Below are positions 23,801-38,800 of a stretch of DNA of 64,000 bases, piece by piece. The DNA comes from Siphonodentalium dalli. Taxonomy: Eukaryota > Mollusca > Scaphopoda > Gadilida > Siphonodentaliidae. A program made the position numbers and the translations under genes. The stretch's first letter is position 1, and each line of letters begins with the position of its first letter. The stretch is taken from positions 211,152,151 to 211,216,150 of the forward strand of contig CP136065.1 of assembly GCA_032622095.1 (NCBI GenBank). The letters run 5' to 3'. Under the pieces are notes generated by a model. It worked only from the letters and a program-made list of their open reading frames with translations, had not been told where the DNA came from and searched no databases.

Positions 23801-26800
23801 TCGGGTGCAGATGACAAGTGTTCCTTGTATCTGTAAGGCTATCTTGGGTGCAGATGACAAGTGCTCATAGTAATTTTAAGTCTATCTCGGGTGCAGATGA
23901 CAAGTGTTCATTGTAATTGTGAGTCTATCTCGGGTGCGGATGACAAGTGTTCGCTGTAATTCCTCAAACTTGTTTCAAGTTGTACAAATTTTGTATATCT
24001 TTGGTTAAGCCAAAGATTCCACAACAAACAGGTACAAACTGAAATAGCTATCCATTTTCCAATACCTGATATTAGGGTTCATTCATACTTTAGTCAACAT
24101 TAAAGGATTAATTAAGTAAGGACTATTAAAATTGGTTGACGTGACTCCTAAGTTAAAACACCCAAGAATAAATTTATTCCAGAGCAAAATGAGAATGATT
24201 TTGTCATATGATACTTTCATTTTCACTTTTCTGAATGCAGTGTCAGATTACCAATGACGTGTGGCATATTGAGAATTTCCAGTAATAATTTACATTTTAT
24301 GTGATGTTAAAACACATTTCTACGCTATGCATTATTTTAATTGCTGTCAATCAGAATCATTGCAAAAAATGTGTTTACCCGCGTTGTCTGAAATCAAGTA
24401 CTTGTGAGGCATTCTCAAACAATCAAGCACGCTTCAGGGTTTGAAATTCAAGGACTTTTCAAATATGTTCAACCCATGCATACAACCTATGGATATTATA
24501 AGTTATCTTGACGACATCTGGGATACATGGAGATTTAATACCTGATGTCGATCTCTAATCCGGAGGCAGAGCCAATGAATGCAGGAAGGGACATCCATGT
24601 ATCCCGGATGTTACCTTAGATAACGATTTTGTTCTCACAGCAATAAACCAACATCTCAAGTTTGATGCATTTTCCATGGATTTTTTTTTCCACATCAATG
24701 TCATTGAAAAGAATTCAAACTCAACATGCAATTGGTCTATTTAACCTTTTCTTTACTAAATGAATTCTCCCATTAGTTATTAAAGTATATATTGGAATGA
24801 TCTATTATTCGTCTGGATGTTCAAGAAATGTCAACAGACAAAAAAACAGATAATTCTGGTGCGGAAAGATTCCATTAGTTCAACAAACGGCAGATGATGG
24901 TGTTTTGTTGAACTTATTATCTAAACATTTCCAATGGGATACCAACAGTAATGCTCTAAATAATCGACTCCTTAACCACAGCAGAATTATGGGTAACTTT
25001 TCAGGATTTAGTCGGAAATATGGCTTGTTACCATTCATTGGAAAGGTCTCGGTGGCTTGTTGCCATTCATCGGAAAGCTCTCAGTGAGAGCTTTCCGATG
25101 AATGGTAACAAGCCTTATTTCCGACTAAATCCTCAAAAGTTACCCATAATTCTCCTGTGGTGAAGGAGTCGATTATTTAGAGCATTACTGTACTCATCAA
25201 CGAGTGTTTAGTAAAGACAGGGTTAAACTGGTAGTGTAAACATCATCCATTTCACTCTCAAGTCTGAGTTTAGTGTGCCTGTCATGTGCAGAATGAGGTC
25301 CCCAGAGGGTGAATTTAGTGACGCTATCCCACATGGCATGGCCTCATCTACTATGGGAGACATAGACTCAGATTTAAGTTCCCAAATGGTGAATATTGTG
25401 ATGTACACCCATTGGGAACCTCAATTATGCAATGTGTCGTCTGCCAATTTGGGGATATAGAGAAACTAAACTAAAAAAGAGAGAATCTATGTGAAGAAAT
25501 TTTTAGAAAGAAACTTTTCAGAGAAGATGAGGCCTAAGCAGAATGAGGTCCCCAGAGGGTGAATTTGGTGATGCGAGCCTGCATTGTGGGCTAGCATCAC
25601 TAAATTCACCCTCTGGTGACATCATTCTGCAAATGACAGGCACACTGAACTCAGGGTTGGTAATTCTCATGTTTCCTGTGGTCCTTGTCTGGTGTGGGAC
25701 TATGGATTCTGATAATATAAGCTGTGTTGTTAAAGCTTATAATGGAGGTCGAAGATTGAGATCTAAATATAAAATAATTACGACATTAGTAATGAAAATT
25801 CGAAACAAAAACTACAAGCTACTTACAGCTGGACTGGCACTTGTTATGCGTTGCTGAGATATGGAGTTGCGGTTCTTGGCTCTGAGTTTAACAAGTTGAC
25901 CTTCTGAGGCATCTGCTCTTTCCTCGGCGTCTTCGAGTTCCTGCTGAGATTTTCTGAATTTGGCCAGGTTTATGGCGGCAATTTCTTCCTGCAAACAAGC
26001 ACAACCGAAATAAACCATGAAAGATTAGATTGTTTTTTCTACTACAGTAATGCCCTAAATAATCATCTCCTTAACCACAGCAGAATTATGGGTAATTTCT
26101 CAGGATTTAGTCGGAAATATGGCTTGTTGCCATTCATGGGAAAGCTCTCAATGAGATTACTTCTGATGAATGGCAACATGCCATATTTCCGACTAAATCC
26201 TGAAAAATTACCCATAATTTGTATGTGGTTAAGGAGTCGATTATCTAGGGCATTACTGTATTGTTTTGCTTATACATTTGGATCGTAGTCATAGAAATAT
26301 CCATTTACATGGTTTTATAGATGAAAAGAACTATCTATATTTCTAATCAAAACACTTTATCATCCCACTGTTTCAAGAAGATTTGAAAGACAATTTAAAT
26401 TTGTATGTCAATCAAAGAAAGATGACTCTCATTTAGACCAGACCTTTAGATGAGAGAAAATTGGGTACATCAAAGCGAACCATGGTTCGATGTGGTAGGA
26501 GAATAAAATGACAAAATTTAGACCAAAAAAGTTTAAATAATTCTGCATTAGATTTCAGAGAATGATTAATTCCAGGAAAATTTGTCATTGATATCAACTT
26601 AAGCTAAAATAAAAAAAGACCTGTGTTTCCAGTGACCCGGCGGCCCCTATTCCGGCACCCCCGACCATTTCTATTTAATTGATTTTTCAAAATTAGTATG
26701 CATCCTATTTTATTTTCCATGTAAACTGATTCATTTTCGTGTAAATCGGACACATCGAGTGTCCTGTTGCACCATAAATTATACCACACTTCAATTAGGT

Positions 26801-29800
26801 CACAGCCGAATCAAACTTATTTTTTCATGTTTTATTCAATAAAACAATAAATTACACTATATTCTAATATTATGTACTTAGTTTTATTATTTTATAGTAC
26901 ATTAAAAACAAGGAAAAGCAGTCTGGGGGTATTCATATTTATTTTGAGCAAAGTTGAAAATAAAATGAAAAAAAAAACAATTAAATTAAATGAAAAGCCA
27001 CCCTCCACCCTATTTTTTTCTTGCAGAGAAACACAGGTATATTGTTGTTTGGCCTTACATGGAATCATTTCAGTATAGTGAAATATTTATCAGTGCTACC
27101 TGTATATTAACACAACTATGCAATGGCAAAAATTCCAGTCTCATGTTTGTTAAGGGCACAGTGTTTACCGACTTGAATTTGGGGCAATATAATGCCCGAT
27201 ATAGACCTGTATAGACAGGGAATAAAACATAAAAACTTTTATTGAAACTAGGATTTAAATTTCTGAAATACCAGAAATTTTATACTTCCATCTGCTTCCA
27301 TGGAATATTTAATTTTTAATGAACACAATCTTTATATTATATGGAAATTATATATTAAATAATTAAAAGAAATGAATAAGTAAAATAATATCATGCACAA
27401 GCTTGCTCGTGACTGACTATATGTATGCACTTTGTGTATGTATCCACCTAGTTTATCCACCTGATGTATAAAACATGGTGCACGATATATTTCTCTACTA
27501 TATTAATAGTTGTAATAGTATTACTCGATCATGATGGAGACAGAGTATAATAAAAGCCAAGCACCCTTCTGGTGGTAATATTATTACTTGATTAATACGG
27601 TGATAGTATATATAATAACGGCTGCGCAACATTCTATACTCGTTCCCTAAAAAAACTTAGAAAATCGCACTAAAGTTGCACATAGATACTACCCATCACA
27701 TCCTCTCGCCAATTTAGTTTTATCTGGATTCGTGAATTTCAACCCCCCCCCCCCCCCCCCTCCCCCCTCTGAGTTTCTGCGGAATTTGCCTAAAGTCTGA
27801 ACCCTCCCGAAATTAGCTCTCTGTTGGGCATGTTGCTTTGTGGTCAAACTTTGTGGGCGATCCGACAGTATACCAATGTACCTGTCCTTGCATTAAAGAT
27901 GGATTATCTCTTTAAATAACAAATTTGAAATAGTTGCGTGGGTATAAAATAATAACTATGAATTGAATACCCCTGTCCGGAAAGGCTTCTATCCATTAAT
28001 ATCGATTTTATTTCGAATAATTTATTATGAAATGAGATGATTAATTTGGACACTTTATTTGTCTATTTTTAGAATGGACAATTCAAGCGATATCATATAG
28101 ATATAGGTAGCATTAGGTTGTTCCTATTGCTACGCACCGAACGTAAAATGTCCCAGATTGATTGATCGTATTGTTTTATACCATAGTTGTAAGCGATAAA
28201 TAGTATATTTAACGTTTATTTGTGAAACAATTACACAATAACATTTCTGGTCTCTGTTAATCGATAGAAGCATTTCCGGACAGGAGTCTTCAATTAATTT
28301 CTAATATTCCATACCCCGGTAACTATATAATACATGTTTACAAAGAGATAATCCACCTTTAACATCACTCCTTCATTCGCCGTTTTGATTTGGCAGGAAA
28401 ACTATCGGATTGTTTTGCCCCAGCCATTCATTGGTAACGGCTTGTACAAAACACTTTTAAGTGGAACATTCCGGTCCGAATCACTCTTCCCATCTGGAAA
28501 ATGCAATAAATATTTGGCTCCTCTATTAGCCATGTTCCTCAATTAGAGAGAGAGGGGTGATTTATTTTTTCAACATTCAGGGGCCGGAAACTCGGTCAAT
28601 TTTACACCGATTTACAAAATATTCACGACATCGATATCGGGGTGTCAGGTAGACAATTAAAGTTTGGTCGCAATTGGAGAGAATTTGAACATTAAACACC
28701 CTCCCCGTCAATATTATGACAACAGCCATTTTATTGAAATGATGATAAGTTGTCCACTACCTCAATGCATTCCGGAGATACTCTACCATTGTCGACACAT
28801 GTGAGAGGTCAGTTTAAGGGCCATAACTACATAAAGCAGGCAAGGACAAATTCACGATGGCTTAACGTAATGAATCCAATGCATAACTGTCTATAGTATA
28901 CCGACCTATTCAACACTCAGAATATGGAAAAAATTGCCAGCCCTTGAATTTATTGGTGGCTTGGAGAGTACATTAGTCCACTGTATATCCCTTTATTTAT
29001 CCAATAGATATATACAAAATACTACATGTACTCCTTACATCGCAACATGGCGATCACATTGCTCAGCTTGTTAATGTTATGGCAAACTGGGTCACATATG
29101 TTGTCCAACAAATTACATGCAGGAGGAAAGAACGCGTCTCGTTCTTACTGCAATTTAGAGAGCGTCCTGCTTTATTCTTCTGCATAATGGGACAGTCCAT
29201 TAATTTGTCACGTCTCTATGAAATCATTACATTCACCGGAATATGATAAAGGCGAATATTTGTATAAATGAAGATCTACTATACTCCAACTGTCGCATTG
29301 TAGAAATATCATGGACATGTCACATACGAATCAGTTAACTAATACTAAAGTTATCAAGCAGAAACCATCTCGGGACGGACGGACAGACATGCTGATTACT
29401 ATAGTCCTCCCAAATCTGTCCGGGGACAATTATATATATATATATATTTATGTATATATATGACAACTGGTTGCTGAGGTATAATACAGGTAATAATTCC
29501 ACATTTCATTGAACGTTCGGCCCAGTTCGCAACAACGAAATAGCGCATAATGATAGTATGTTGGCTCCCGTGCCTATATAGCGAAGTTGCGAACACTTTG
29601 GGGTTTTGTTATAATAACTAATAGATTGTCATGATATTGAAGCATTTGGGGAATGATATGTACATGTCAGCTTATACCTACACATTCCATATACAATTCG
29701 CTTAATTTTGGTGTGATTCATATTCTTGAATACACGAAGGTGGTGAAATAGTCTGCACTTTAACACATATTTATGTATATTTTACGAATAGACGACGAAC

Positions 29801-32800
29801 GTGAAATGACGTTGTTGCCTCTTCGCAATATATTACACTTTACATTAAGTGTCGGCCAATTAAAGCCAAATAAACAATCGGCGATGTTAACAATCTTACA
29901 ATAAACTCATATATTTTCACTTGTGACACATACAGATGATAAGGAGACAGTTTTTAAATGGTCAGATCTGAATACAACATAATAGAAACGAATTTATGCT
30001 ATATACTAAATGGGAAACCAAGACAAAACCGTAGATAGTTCCGTTCCGAAATTATAATTCCAAAATCATCGACTTAGGGGAGGCAAGGTTGGGGAATTGG
30101 ACGGTATACGCTGACTACCGTCCATTCAAATTAAAAATAGAATATGTTAAAATGGTTTACGGGTATGTGAACAGATATCAAACAGTTTCACTTAATTGAG
30201 AACTGCAAGCGATGTGTAATCCATGGGCATTCTATCGGTCCGAGGAAGAGGAATGAGTCTGGCCCGCGGGACGGGTGCGTTTGAATCGGAGCTATGTTCC
30301 ATCCGCGGGGAGATGGAGTAGCCGGAGGAAGGAGAGGAGTGACAAATTTTTCGCGCATATATAGATAATATATATTATATATGTAAGCGTAAATTTTGTG
30401 AAGAGCTCTTTTCACTTGACTGAGAAAAAACGACGTTTCTGGAACAGGTCGATTTGAACCCGTTTTAGACTCTGGATTCCCCAAAAGTCGTCTATGTTTC
30501 GTGTGTAGCATAATGGGATGTTTATGAATCAGTATTTAAAAAAGACGTGATGAAAGGTAAGGCCACGTCTTTGATACGGATAGTTTGTTGAAAGAGATGT
30601 GAGCATGTAAAACATTCGTTCATAGTTCGCGCATTTCATTCTGAATAGACAAATTAATGGTGCTTTCTTATCAGTTGGTCAATGTTCGGGGTTAGGTTTG
30701 AGATCGGGTAGTGACAACAGGAACACGGGTTCAGTGTATATAATATTTATATGGTATGTGTCGAATGTATCGAATTTGGTGGAAATCAACAGCGTATATG
30801 ATATACGCCACAACTTACGACCGTTTCGGAGGAGATCTGCTAACAAGCAGTTAATCCCAATAATATGAATTTCGAGGGGCCATAACTCTGGTATTTCTCT
30901 AGGGATTTTCAAAATTCGTTCACCAACTCGAATGCCTTGACCTAGGGAATCAATGTATCGAGTTTATGTCAGTCCGACCCTGTCCAAAATATTTTTGTGC
31001 AGTATATTGACAACGATCAGCACCACCATAGAAACTAAATCCAGCTACCTTTCTTGTTGTGTGAGGGCAGGCGATCAGAAAGAATTCGAGGTTGACCTAT
31101 ATATGGGAGGTAACTCTGGAGAGGAAAGGCGGACAAAGGTTTTGATGTGCTCATGCTTCAGTGGATATCAAGATGTATCTATCGACCAAATTTCAGTGCT
31201 GTACTCCTTATATTTTCGGAGTTCTGAAAACACCAATTTTTCACATAAAGGGAGATAACTCTGTAAGTCAAGTGAGGACATGATTCCCAATAGGCCTAAG
31301 CACTAGAGCATATATACATACAAAGTTTCAGCTGTATAGCTCTTGTATCTACTGAGCTATGCTCATTATAAAATTGCTAAGAAGAATAATAATAATAGAG
31401 AAAAATAAAAATCACAAAAACAATATACTTCCATGCTAAACCATGGAAGTATAATTATCTCAATCGGGGATGGCAGGGTAGTGGCTATGATGTCCTTGTT
31501 CTCAGCCAGCACCTTTATAAATACATGCTTGTATTTACTGGTGAAAGTGCCCCCTCTTCATTCTCTGCCCCCTCCTCCCATTATCCTTGAGTACTTCAGC
31601 AGCCGGGACATCAGTCATTCGGGAGGATTTTGTCCATACATCGTCAGTATACTTACAGCCTCCTCAATTTGGCGCTTGAATACTTTCATTTTGCCATTAA
31701 CTTTCTCCATCATTTCGTGAAGACGGTCATTATTTTTACGATCTTCGTCCCCTTGGAATGACAGTTCTTTAAGTCGACGATCAGCTTTTCTCATGGTCTT
31801 CTGTGTTTCAGCATGACGCCTCTGCTCGTTATCTAACTCAACCTCCAAATCCCTAACCTGAAAGCCATATTTAAAAGACATGTTTTGTAATTATTTCACT
31901 ACTTCAAACTGTTATTTTATGACTCAGCCACTGCACCTATTTGAAGAATGTATCACTAAACTACTATTGTCGGAAAAATTCAACAACAATGGATGTACCC
32001 TTTCATAAAACACGGCATCTGATCTGAGCAAAAATGTAAATAAACAGTCTGCCATTCGGCCCGAACAAATTGCAGATAAACAAACGAGAATGACTTAAAA
32101 TACCTGGTATCTTTGTCCATACTTACTACAGTGTATGTGCAGAAAAAAAATAAAAAAATAAAATAAAACCCTCCCTCCCTCATTGATTTGAAAAAAAATT
32201 GCCCCAGAACCAAATCCCTTTTTTTGTTTGGCCTAACTACTGGATAATACTTTCAAACCTCAGGTACTATGAATTATAATCTGTTATGATTGACGGGCAA
32301 AGTTAGAAATTTATCAATCCATATCTCGTTTGTTGAACTTATTATCTGAACATTTCCAACCAATTAATAATAATCCTTCAGGACTTAAATTATCTGTTCC
32401 TCTGTCTGTCATCTGCATTCAGTTTCTGAACACCCCTCCAAATGAATAGTAGACCATTCCAATGTTTTCTTTTATAACCGAATGGAAAAATCCATTAGTA
32501 AATAATGGGCAACCATACCCTCAATTCGAGTTTGGTGATCATCTTCTTGCCTCCCTTGAGTGCCTGTGCCTCGGCCTCGTCCAGACGGACCTGCATTTCA
32601 CGGACTTGGTTCTCAAACGTCTTCCTTGTTCTTTCGGTTTGCTGCGAGTGTTCCTGTTCTTGGTGGAGTTCGTCAGCGAGACGGTTGGAGTCTGCCATTG
32701 CTTTCTTCTGGCCGTCCTCGGCATTCCTAACCTCGGCACTCATGTCATCCAAATCACCCTGAAATACGTATAAAATTATGAATACAGTCACAGGTTTCAT

Positions 32801-35800
32801 GATGATGTATACTTTTCTGGAAAAATATGTCTGATAAGATTTTTTTATAGGATCAGTTGGTTGGAAAAATTTCTAATTTCTAACTTGATGTAATTATTTC
32901 TATCAATTCAGTAAATCTGGAATGCTTTCCATTCACATATCTATTGGAAAGAGACTTCTTGTTACTGAAAACTATTCTGAAAACTAAATGTACAGAAGTG
33001 AATCCTCCCTCATTTAATGACATATTATGGACTTGTTCGTGTTTGTGAAACTGATAAGTTAGTTTTTAGGCATTATGCCAACCTGGAGAATGTAGCATTC
33101 TATTAACATCGCCGAAAATTTCAAAGAAATCGACCATACCACTTAATAGAAAACATCGTCAAAATATTAATCCAAATTGACAACGCACACTGTCATTCTT
33201 ATATATTAATTAAATGCAATGACTCTCGATGGCGAAATCATTTGGGTTGGTTTATCACCGATAGTTGTGCCCCGAATCGAGATGTAAATATTTACAATTC
33301 CGCATAGTTCAGACAATGTTTTCTATGGAATGGTATGGTCGATTTCTTTGAGATTTTTGGCGATGTTAGTAGAACGCTACTTTCCTCCAGTTGGCATAGC
33401 ACATGAGTACTAACTTATCAGTTTCACACACCCGTCTTTAAATTCAAACTGGCAGACAAATCACTAAATTAAAATTACAACACACACCTGCATTGCACCG
33501 ATATCGCACTCGAGTTTCCTCTTCTGAGCTTGAAGTGACGAAACCTGTGCCGCCAGCTCATTGATTCTGTCATGTGCATCGCCGTATTCATTATCGGCCA
33601 TCTTACGAGCTCTCTCAGCCTGTAACACACAAATCATTCCAATCAACATTTGTTGTATAAAACAGTCGACACAATGACAGAACTTATCCCTCAGAGTGAC
33701 TCTACACTGATTCGAAATTATAAACGTGCATCAGTGTTTATATAACTAAAATAGAACCGATGCAAGATCCTACATCATTAACATGTGCACGCGCATTCAG
33801 CTAAAATTAACCGCGTGGAGTGATATATGAATGTTAATTATCGTAATCACGAATAATACACAGCAGTAATGGGTTTGTGACTTTCTTCTCAATTTTGGAT
33901 CAGGTCATACTTATGACATACAGTAATGCCCTAAGTAATCGACTCCTTAAACGCAGCAGAATTATGGGTAACTTTTCAGGATTTAGTCGGAAATATGGCT
34001 TGTTGGCATTCATCGGAAAGCTCTCGGGGAGAGCTTTCCGATGAATGGCAACAAGCCATATATACTTAGGGCATTACTGTACATAAACTTATTTTGCAGC
34101 AAAGAAATCATTAATTAAAGGCCCTCGGCCAGTCTGATAATGGACCTATATTTTGGAAGCGACTTAATATGGACAGTACAAGGTTACAGCCTTTTTGTAG
34201 GCTCCGAACTCGGATAATAAGTCTTGTTTATTTTGCTCCCGCCCTCCCACCCTTGAGCTGCAATTCGACCTTTGACATTAAAGTTTACTTTCAGAGAACT
34301 TTACTAAACCCATATGGCTAGTTATTTTCAGGTCCAGTTGAACAGGACAGCATATGTTCCCATGCTTTAGGGACTCCACTCTGTTGCGCGGTAGCTTCTC
34401 TATTCTGTGATGTGACGTTTGTGGGACCAAAAAAGGGGTGTAAATTTGCAATAGATGAAATCCTAAAGTTTAGTCCAACATGTTTCAGCCACCTGTTCTA
34501 ATTTCTGTTCATTCATTATTAAAGGTAATCATTCGGGCAGACCTGTCTTCATTATCATATGTTCCTGTGGGATAAAAGGTCAATAGCCCACACGTTTCCT
34601 GAATAAGGTGGCTTTATTTTACCAGAGGCTTTTTAGAAATGAAAAATTTGATTCTGGGAACAATGATTGAATCAAACTTTGCTTCCAACTGTCTATGTTG
34701 TTAAAATATATGATGAGATACCAGAATAATAGTCAGCAAATTCAAGGTCGAAAAATGGTCATAACTCCATCAGAAATAGTCAGACAGAACCCAAATTTGA
34801 ACTATACCTGTTGTTTCATGTGATTAGTCCACTTACTAAATTTGAAAGCTATCAGATAATCATAACTTGAGTCATCGTCCGAACAACAAAATAATCAGCA
34901 AATTGTAAGTCGAATAGAGGCAAATTGAAACTTGAACGTGACTTAACCCTTTGAGTGCCAGGTCGATTTTTGTATCAACCCATATACCCTGTGCCAATGC
35001 ATTCTCTTATATATGCGAGTCGACCATAGGTCGCCTCGCATATATAAGAGAATGCATTGGCCTAACAATTTATTTTTTTTTACACTTTTTTACAATTTTA
35101 ATAATTTATTCTTATATTCATTAACAGACTTATTTTGTAGGTTTAGGGATGAGATCGGCCCCTGGCACTCAAAGGGTTAATCATATGAAGGACACATACC
35201 AAGTTTCATCAAATGTTGCAGACAGATGGACATTGGGAAACAATATTATTTCTAAGTGATGTTGAAATGACTTCAATGAATGATTCATAAGTTCGCTTCT
35301 ACAATAAGTAATTTCTATAGAAAAAGTCTGATGAAAAATGTTAACCCTTTACCCAACAAACCGGCCAAAACCGGCCAAATAAAGCTTCAACAGCCTAAAA
35401 TATCTTCGGTCTTTCTCAATAGAACCATACAAATATGGATATCATTGGAACCGGCTCCTTGACCACATTGTGATAGTTACAGTTATGCCCTGTGCCAATG
35501 CATTCTCTTATATATGCGAGTCGACCATAGGTCGCCTCGCATATATAAGAGAATGCATTGGCCTAAAAAAATCTTTTTTTAACACTTTTTACCATTTGTT
35601 CTTACATTCTTTAACAATTTTATAATTTTTAATGTGTTAAGCCAATAAATTCTCTTATATATGCGAGGCGACCTATGGTCGACTCGCATATATACGAGAA
35701 TGCATTGGCACAGGGCCCTTCTGTTGGGTAAAGGGTTAATGTTGCTGAAAATACCTGAGATACTATATGCTCATTAAAACCTCACCATGGACAAGAGACT

Positions 35801-38800
35801 CACATCTCGGCAAACTTAAACATGAAAACACCTGCATGGGACCAGTGGAAATAAGGCCTAGCCTTTAATTAGTCATCCTGGATCTTCAGGCTAATAATCT
35901 CATTCACCTACTCACTATTAAATAATCTCATATTAGGCTTCTTGTTCTGCTAGTCATTACAACAACAAAAAATATGTTACTATTTAACTGGCCCCAAATT
36001 CTTGAAGTTCACATCTCCTATTATTATGTAAGCAAACTTTAACCCGGGCAGAATTTGATTCCATAGATTAATTTTTTTTTTATTTTGCTATCAATACAAA
36101 TAATTACAGTAAAGTAATACCCTAAATAATCGACTCCTTAACCACCGTAGAATTATGGGTAACTTTTCAGGATATAGTCAGAAATATGGTTTGTTGCCAT
36201 TCAACGGAAAGCTCTCATTGAGAGCTTTCCGATGAATGGCAAAAAGCCATATTTTCGACTAAATCCTGAAAAGTTACCCATAATTCTGCTGTGGTTAAGG
36301 AGTCGATTATTTAGGGCATTACTTTATATCATATCTGCTCACCTGTTCGAGAGCTGTGCGAATTTCATCGATTTCTCCACTGAGGACAGTGACTCGACGT
36401 TCCGCCAGGTTGTATGATTCTCTGATTTCCTCATGCTGTCGCTGTTCCTCATCGCAAGCTTGCGAAAGTTCCTGCAGCACATGAAGGGAGACAACAATGT
36501 CATGAATAGTAGTCAATGAAGCAATTTTGTTAGAACAAGACTCTTAATATAATTTTATTGATTTTACCCTTTGACTGGATACTTGCTGACAAGCAGCACA
36601 CTAGAGCTCGTATTCATCAGCTGGGTTTATTTGGCAGCAGTTGAATGCACACGCTACCTTCACTATCGCGTTTATGACACACACTATCTGCGATATGATT
36701 GACCCAATCTATCATATTTGCCATTTTTCAATAGACACCGCCTGAGACTAGATACGAACACTCACCAGATAAAATCTGCAAATACAGTAATGCCCTAATT
36801 AATCGACTCCCTAACCACAGCAGAATTATGGGTAACTTTTCAGGATTTAGTCGGAAATATGGCTTGTTGCCATTCATCGGAAAGCTCTCGGGAGAGCTTT
36901 CCGATGAATGGCAACAAGCCATATTTCCGACTAAATCCTGAAAAGTTACCCATAATTCTGCTGTGGTTAAGGAGTCGATTAATTAGAGCATTACTGTAGA
37001 AGAAGAGATTCAGGCTGAATCTTTCTGCGGGATGAGATATGAGGATATAATTGGGCTGTTGGATACTTCACGTCTCTTTATGTTCAAGAATGTGGACGTT
37101 AGTACACAAAAACGCTGCCCAAACTTGAAATTAACCAATCATGTATACTGCTACATGCGAATGCGATCAACAATTGTGGCCAATCAACATGATATCCATC
37201 AAATTCCCTTGATTGGATAATCCTATACCGCCGCATTGTCAATCCGATCTATGACCACAAATAGATTCACATTGAGCCTCGCCGGGTATAAACTACCTGG
37301 TCTATATATAAACCAAGTTGGTATCAGGCAAAATATCCTTTTTGCATTTCTGCGCAGTTAGTTCATGCATGAAGCCTATTCGACAAAGCTTTTTTTTTGT
37401 TTATTAGAGTGGGATATTTCGTCACGTTTGGCTGCGTTCGTGTGTTAAGAATATGTGTCATTGCAAGCAGGTCCATGGAGCTACTGTAAATATACGAGGC
37501 GCGCAGCATTTATGAACAACATATACGCCACGTACAACGGTTGCAAAAAACTTCACGTGATATGCCGCAGTAACTAGCGGATACCGTGTGTCAACGCTAG
37601 CATTCATGGTGCTACCGCTTGACCGCGGTCTAGTGGTGGTATGACTATGGTCACAACCGGCCGACAACCTCGTTAAATGGGGGTCGATTAATTAGAGCAT
37701 AGCTGTACAGTTTATCTGAATCTCAAACCAAGCTATACCATGGTTTCAAAAATAAATAATAAGAAATTTACTGTGAGGATAATTCCGATTCAAATTCATT
37801 AATTGAACCCTATGTGTTGTTCATCAAAATTGAAGGAGAGCCAAAAATACCTTAGCTTGTTGTTGATATCTTTTACAATTTTTCTCTAATTCAGCTTTTA
37901 ACTTGCTGGAGTTATCCAAGGCAATCTCTAGTTCATTGATGTCTGATTCTAACTTCTTCTTTATCCTCATGGCCTCCACACGACCTTTAGCCTCTGATTC
38001 CAAACTGGTTTGCATAGAATCAAGTGCTCTCTGGTGGTTGCGGCTGAAGTGAAAATTGAAGCCTGATAAGTTTCATATGTAACTTGTTTTATATCTAACA
38101 CACCAATCAAAGATTAAATCTCTATCATCTCCAGAATGAAACAGTACTGGTAATGAAAACGTTTTCATACAAACTTTTTCTTATGTTTACATATTTTGCA
38201 AAAATACGCATAAATGCACACTCAGAATGTTAAAGTTGTCAATTTGTGATGGCCTAAGGCCAGCACTTTCATTTAATATGAAGCAGGCAAGATTCTGGTT
38301 GTCAACATAAATGTCATTTATTTTCATCCATTAGTCGACACCTTCTTGAACCTGAATTAGGTTTTGTCAAAGTTTGTGATCAACCCTTTCTATACTAAAT
38401 ACTCATTGATGAGTAGTTCCCTTAGGAAATGTTTAGATAATAAGTTCAACAAATGACCTATACTTATTATCTGAACATTTCCCTCCAATAAATAGGACTC
38501 CTCCTGCACTTTTATTATCTGTCGTCTGTTTGTTTTTTCTGACACCCCTCCAAATGAATAATATACCACTCAATCATATGTTTCTATAACTGAATGGGAG
38601 AATCCATTTAGTATAGGAAGGATTAAATCATACTTGAACATTGTAGCTGTTGCTGCCCTTTTTTCTAAATTACTGTTATCTTTTAACTCGTTTCACTCGA
38701 ACAAACATAAATGATTTATAGAATAACAACTACGAATTATATAAACGAAGTTTTAATCTAGAAATTCAGGGTAACGATTTGCTTCACATGAACTGTGCAC

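Noticed and set aside
22792-23961. CRISPR-like array
   Set aside because: Units are contiguous 43-bp tandem repeats without spacers, in a eukaryotic intron.
26620-27050. Possible element bounded by cctgtgtttc and gaaacacagg
   Set aside because: Only 10 bp of inverted match and no target duplication, so it could be chance.
30188-30511. 107-codon minus-strand ORF in the MITE-poor intron block
   Set aside because: No family recognised, no good acceptor or donor at its edges, and another frame is equally open. Kept only as part of a finding.
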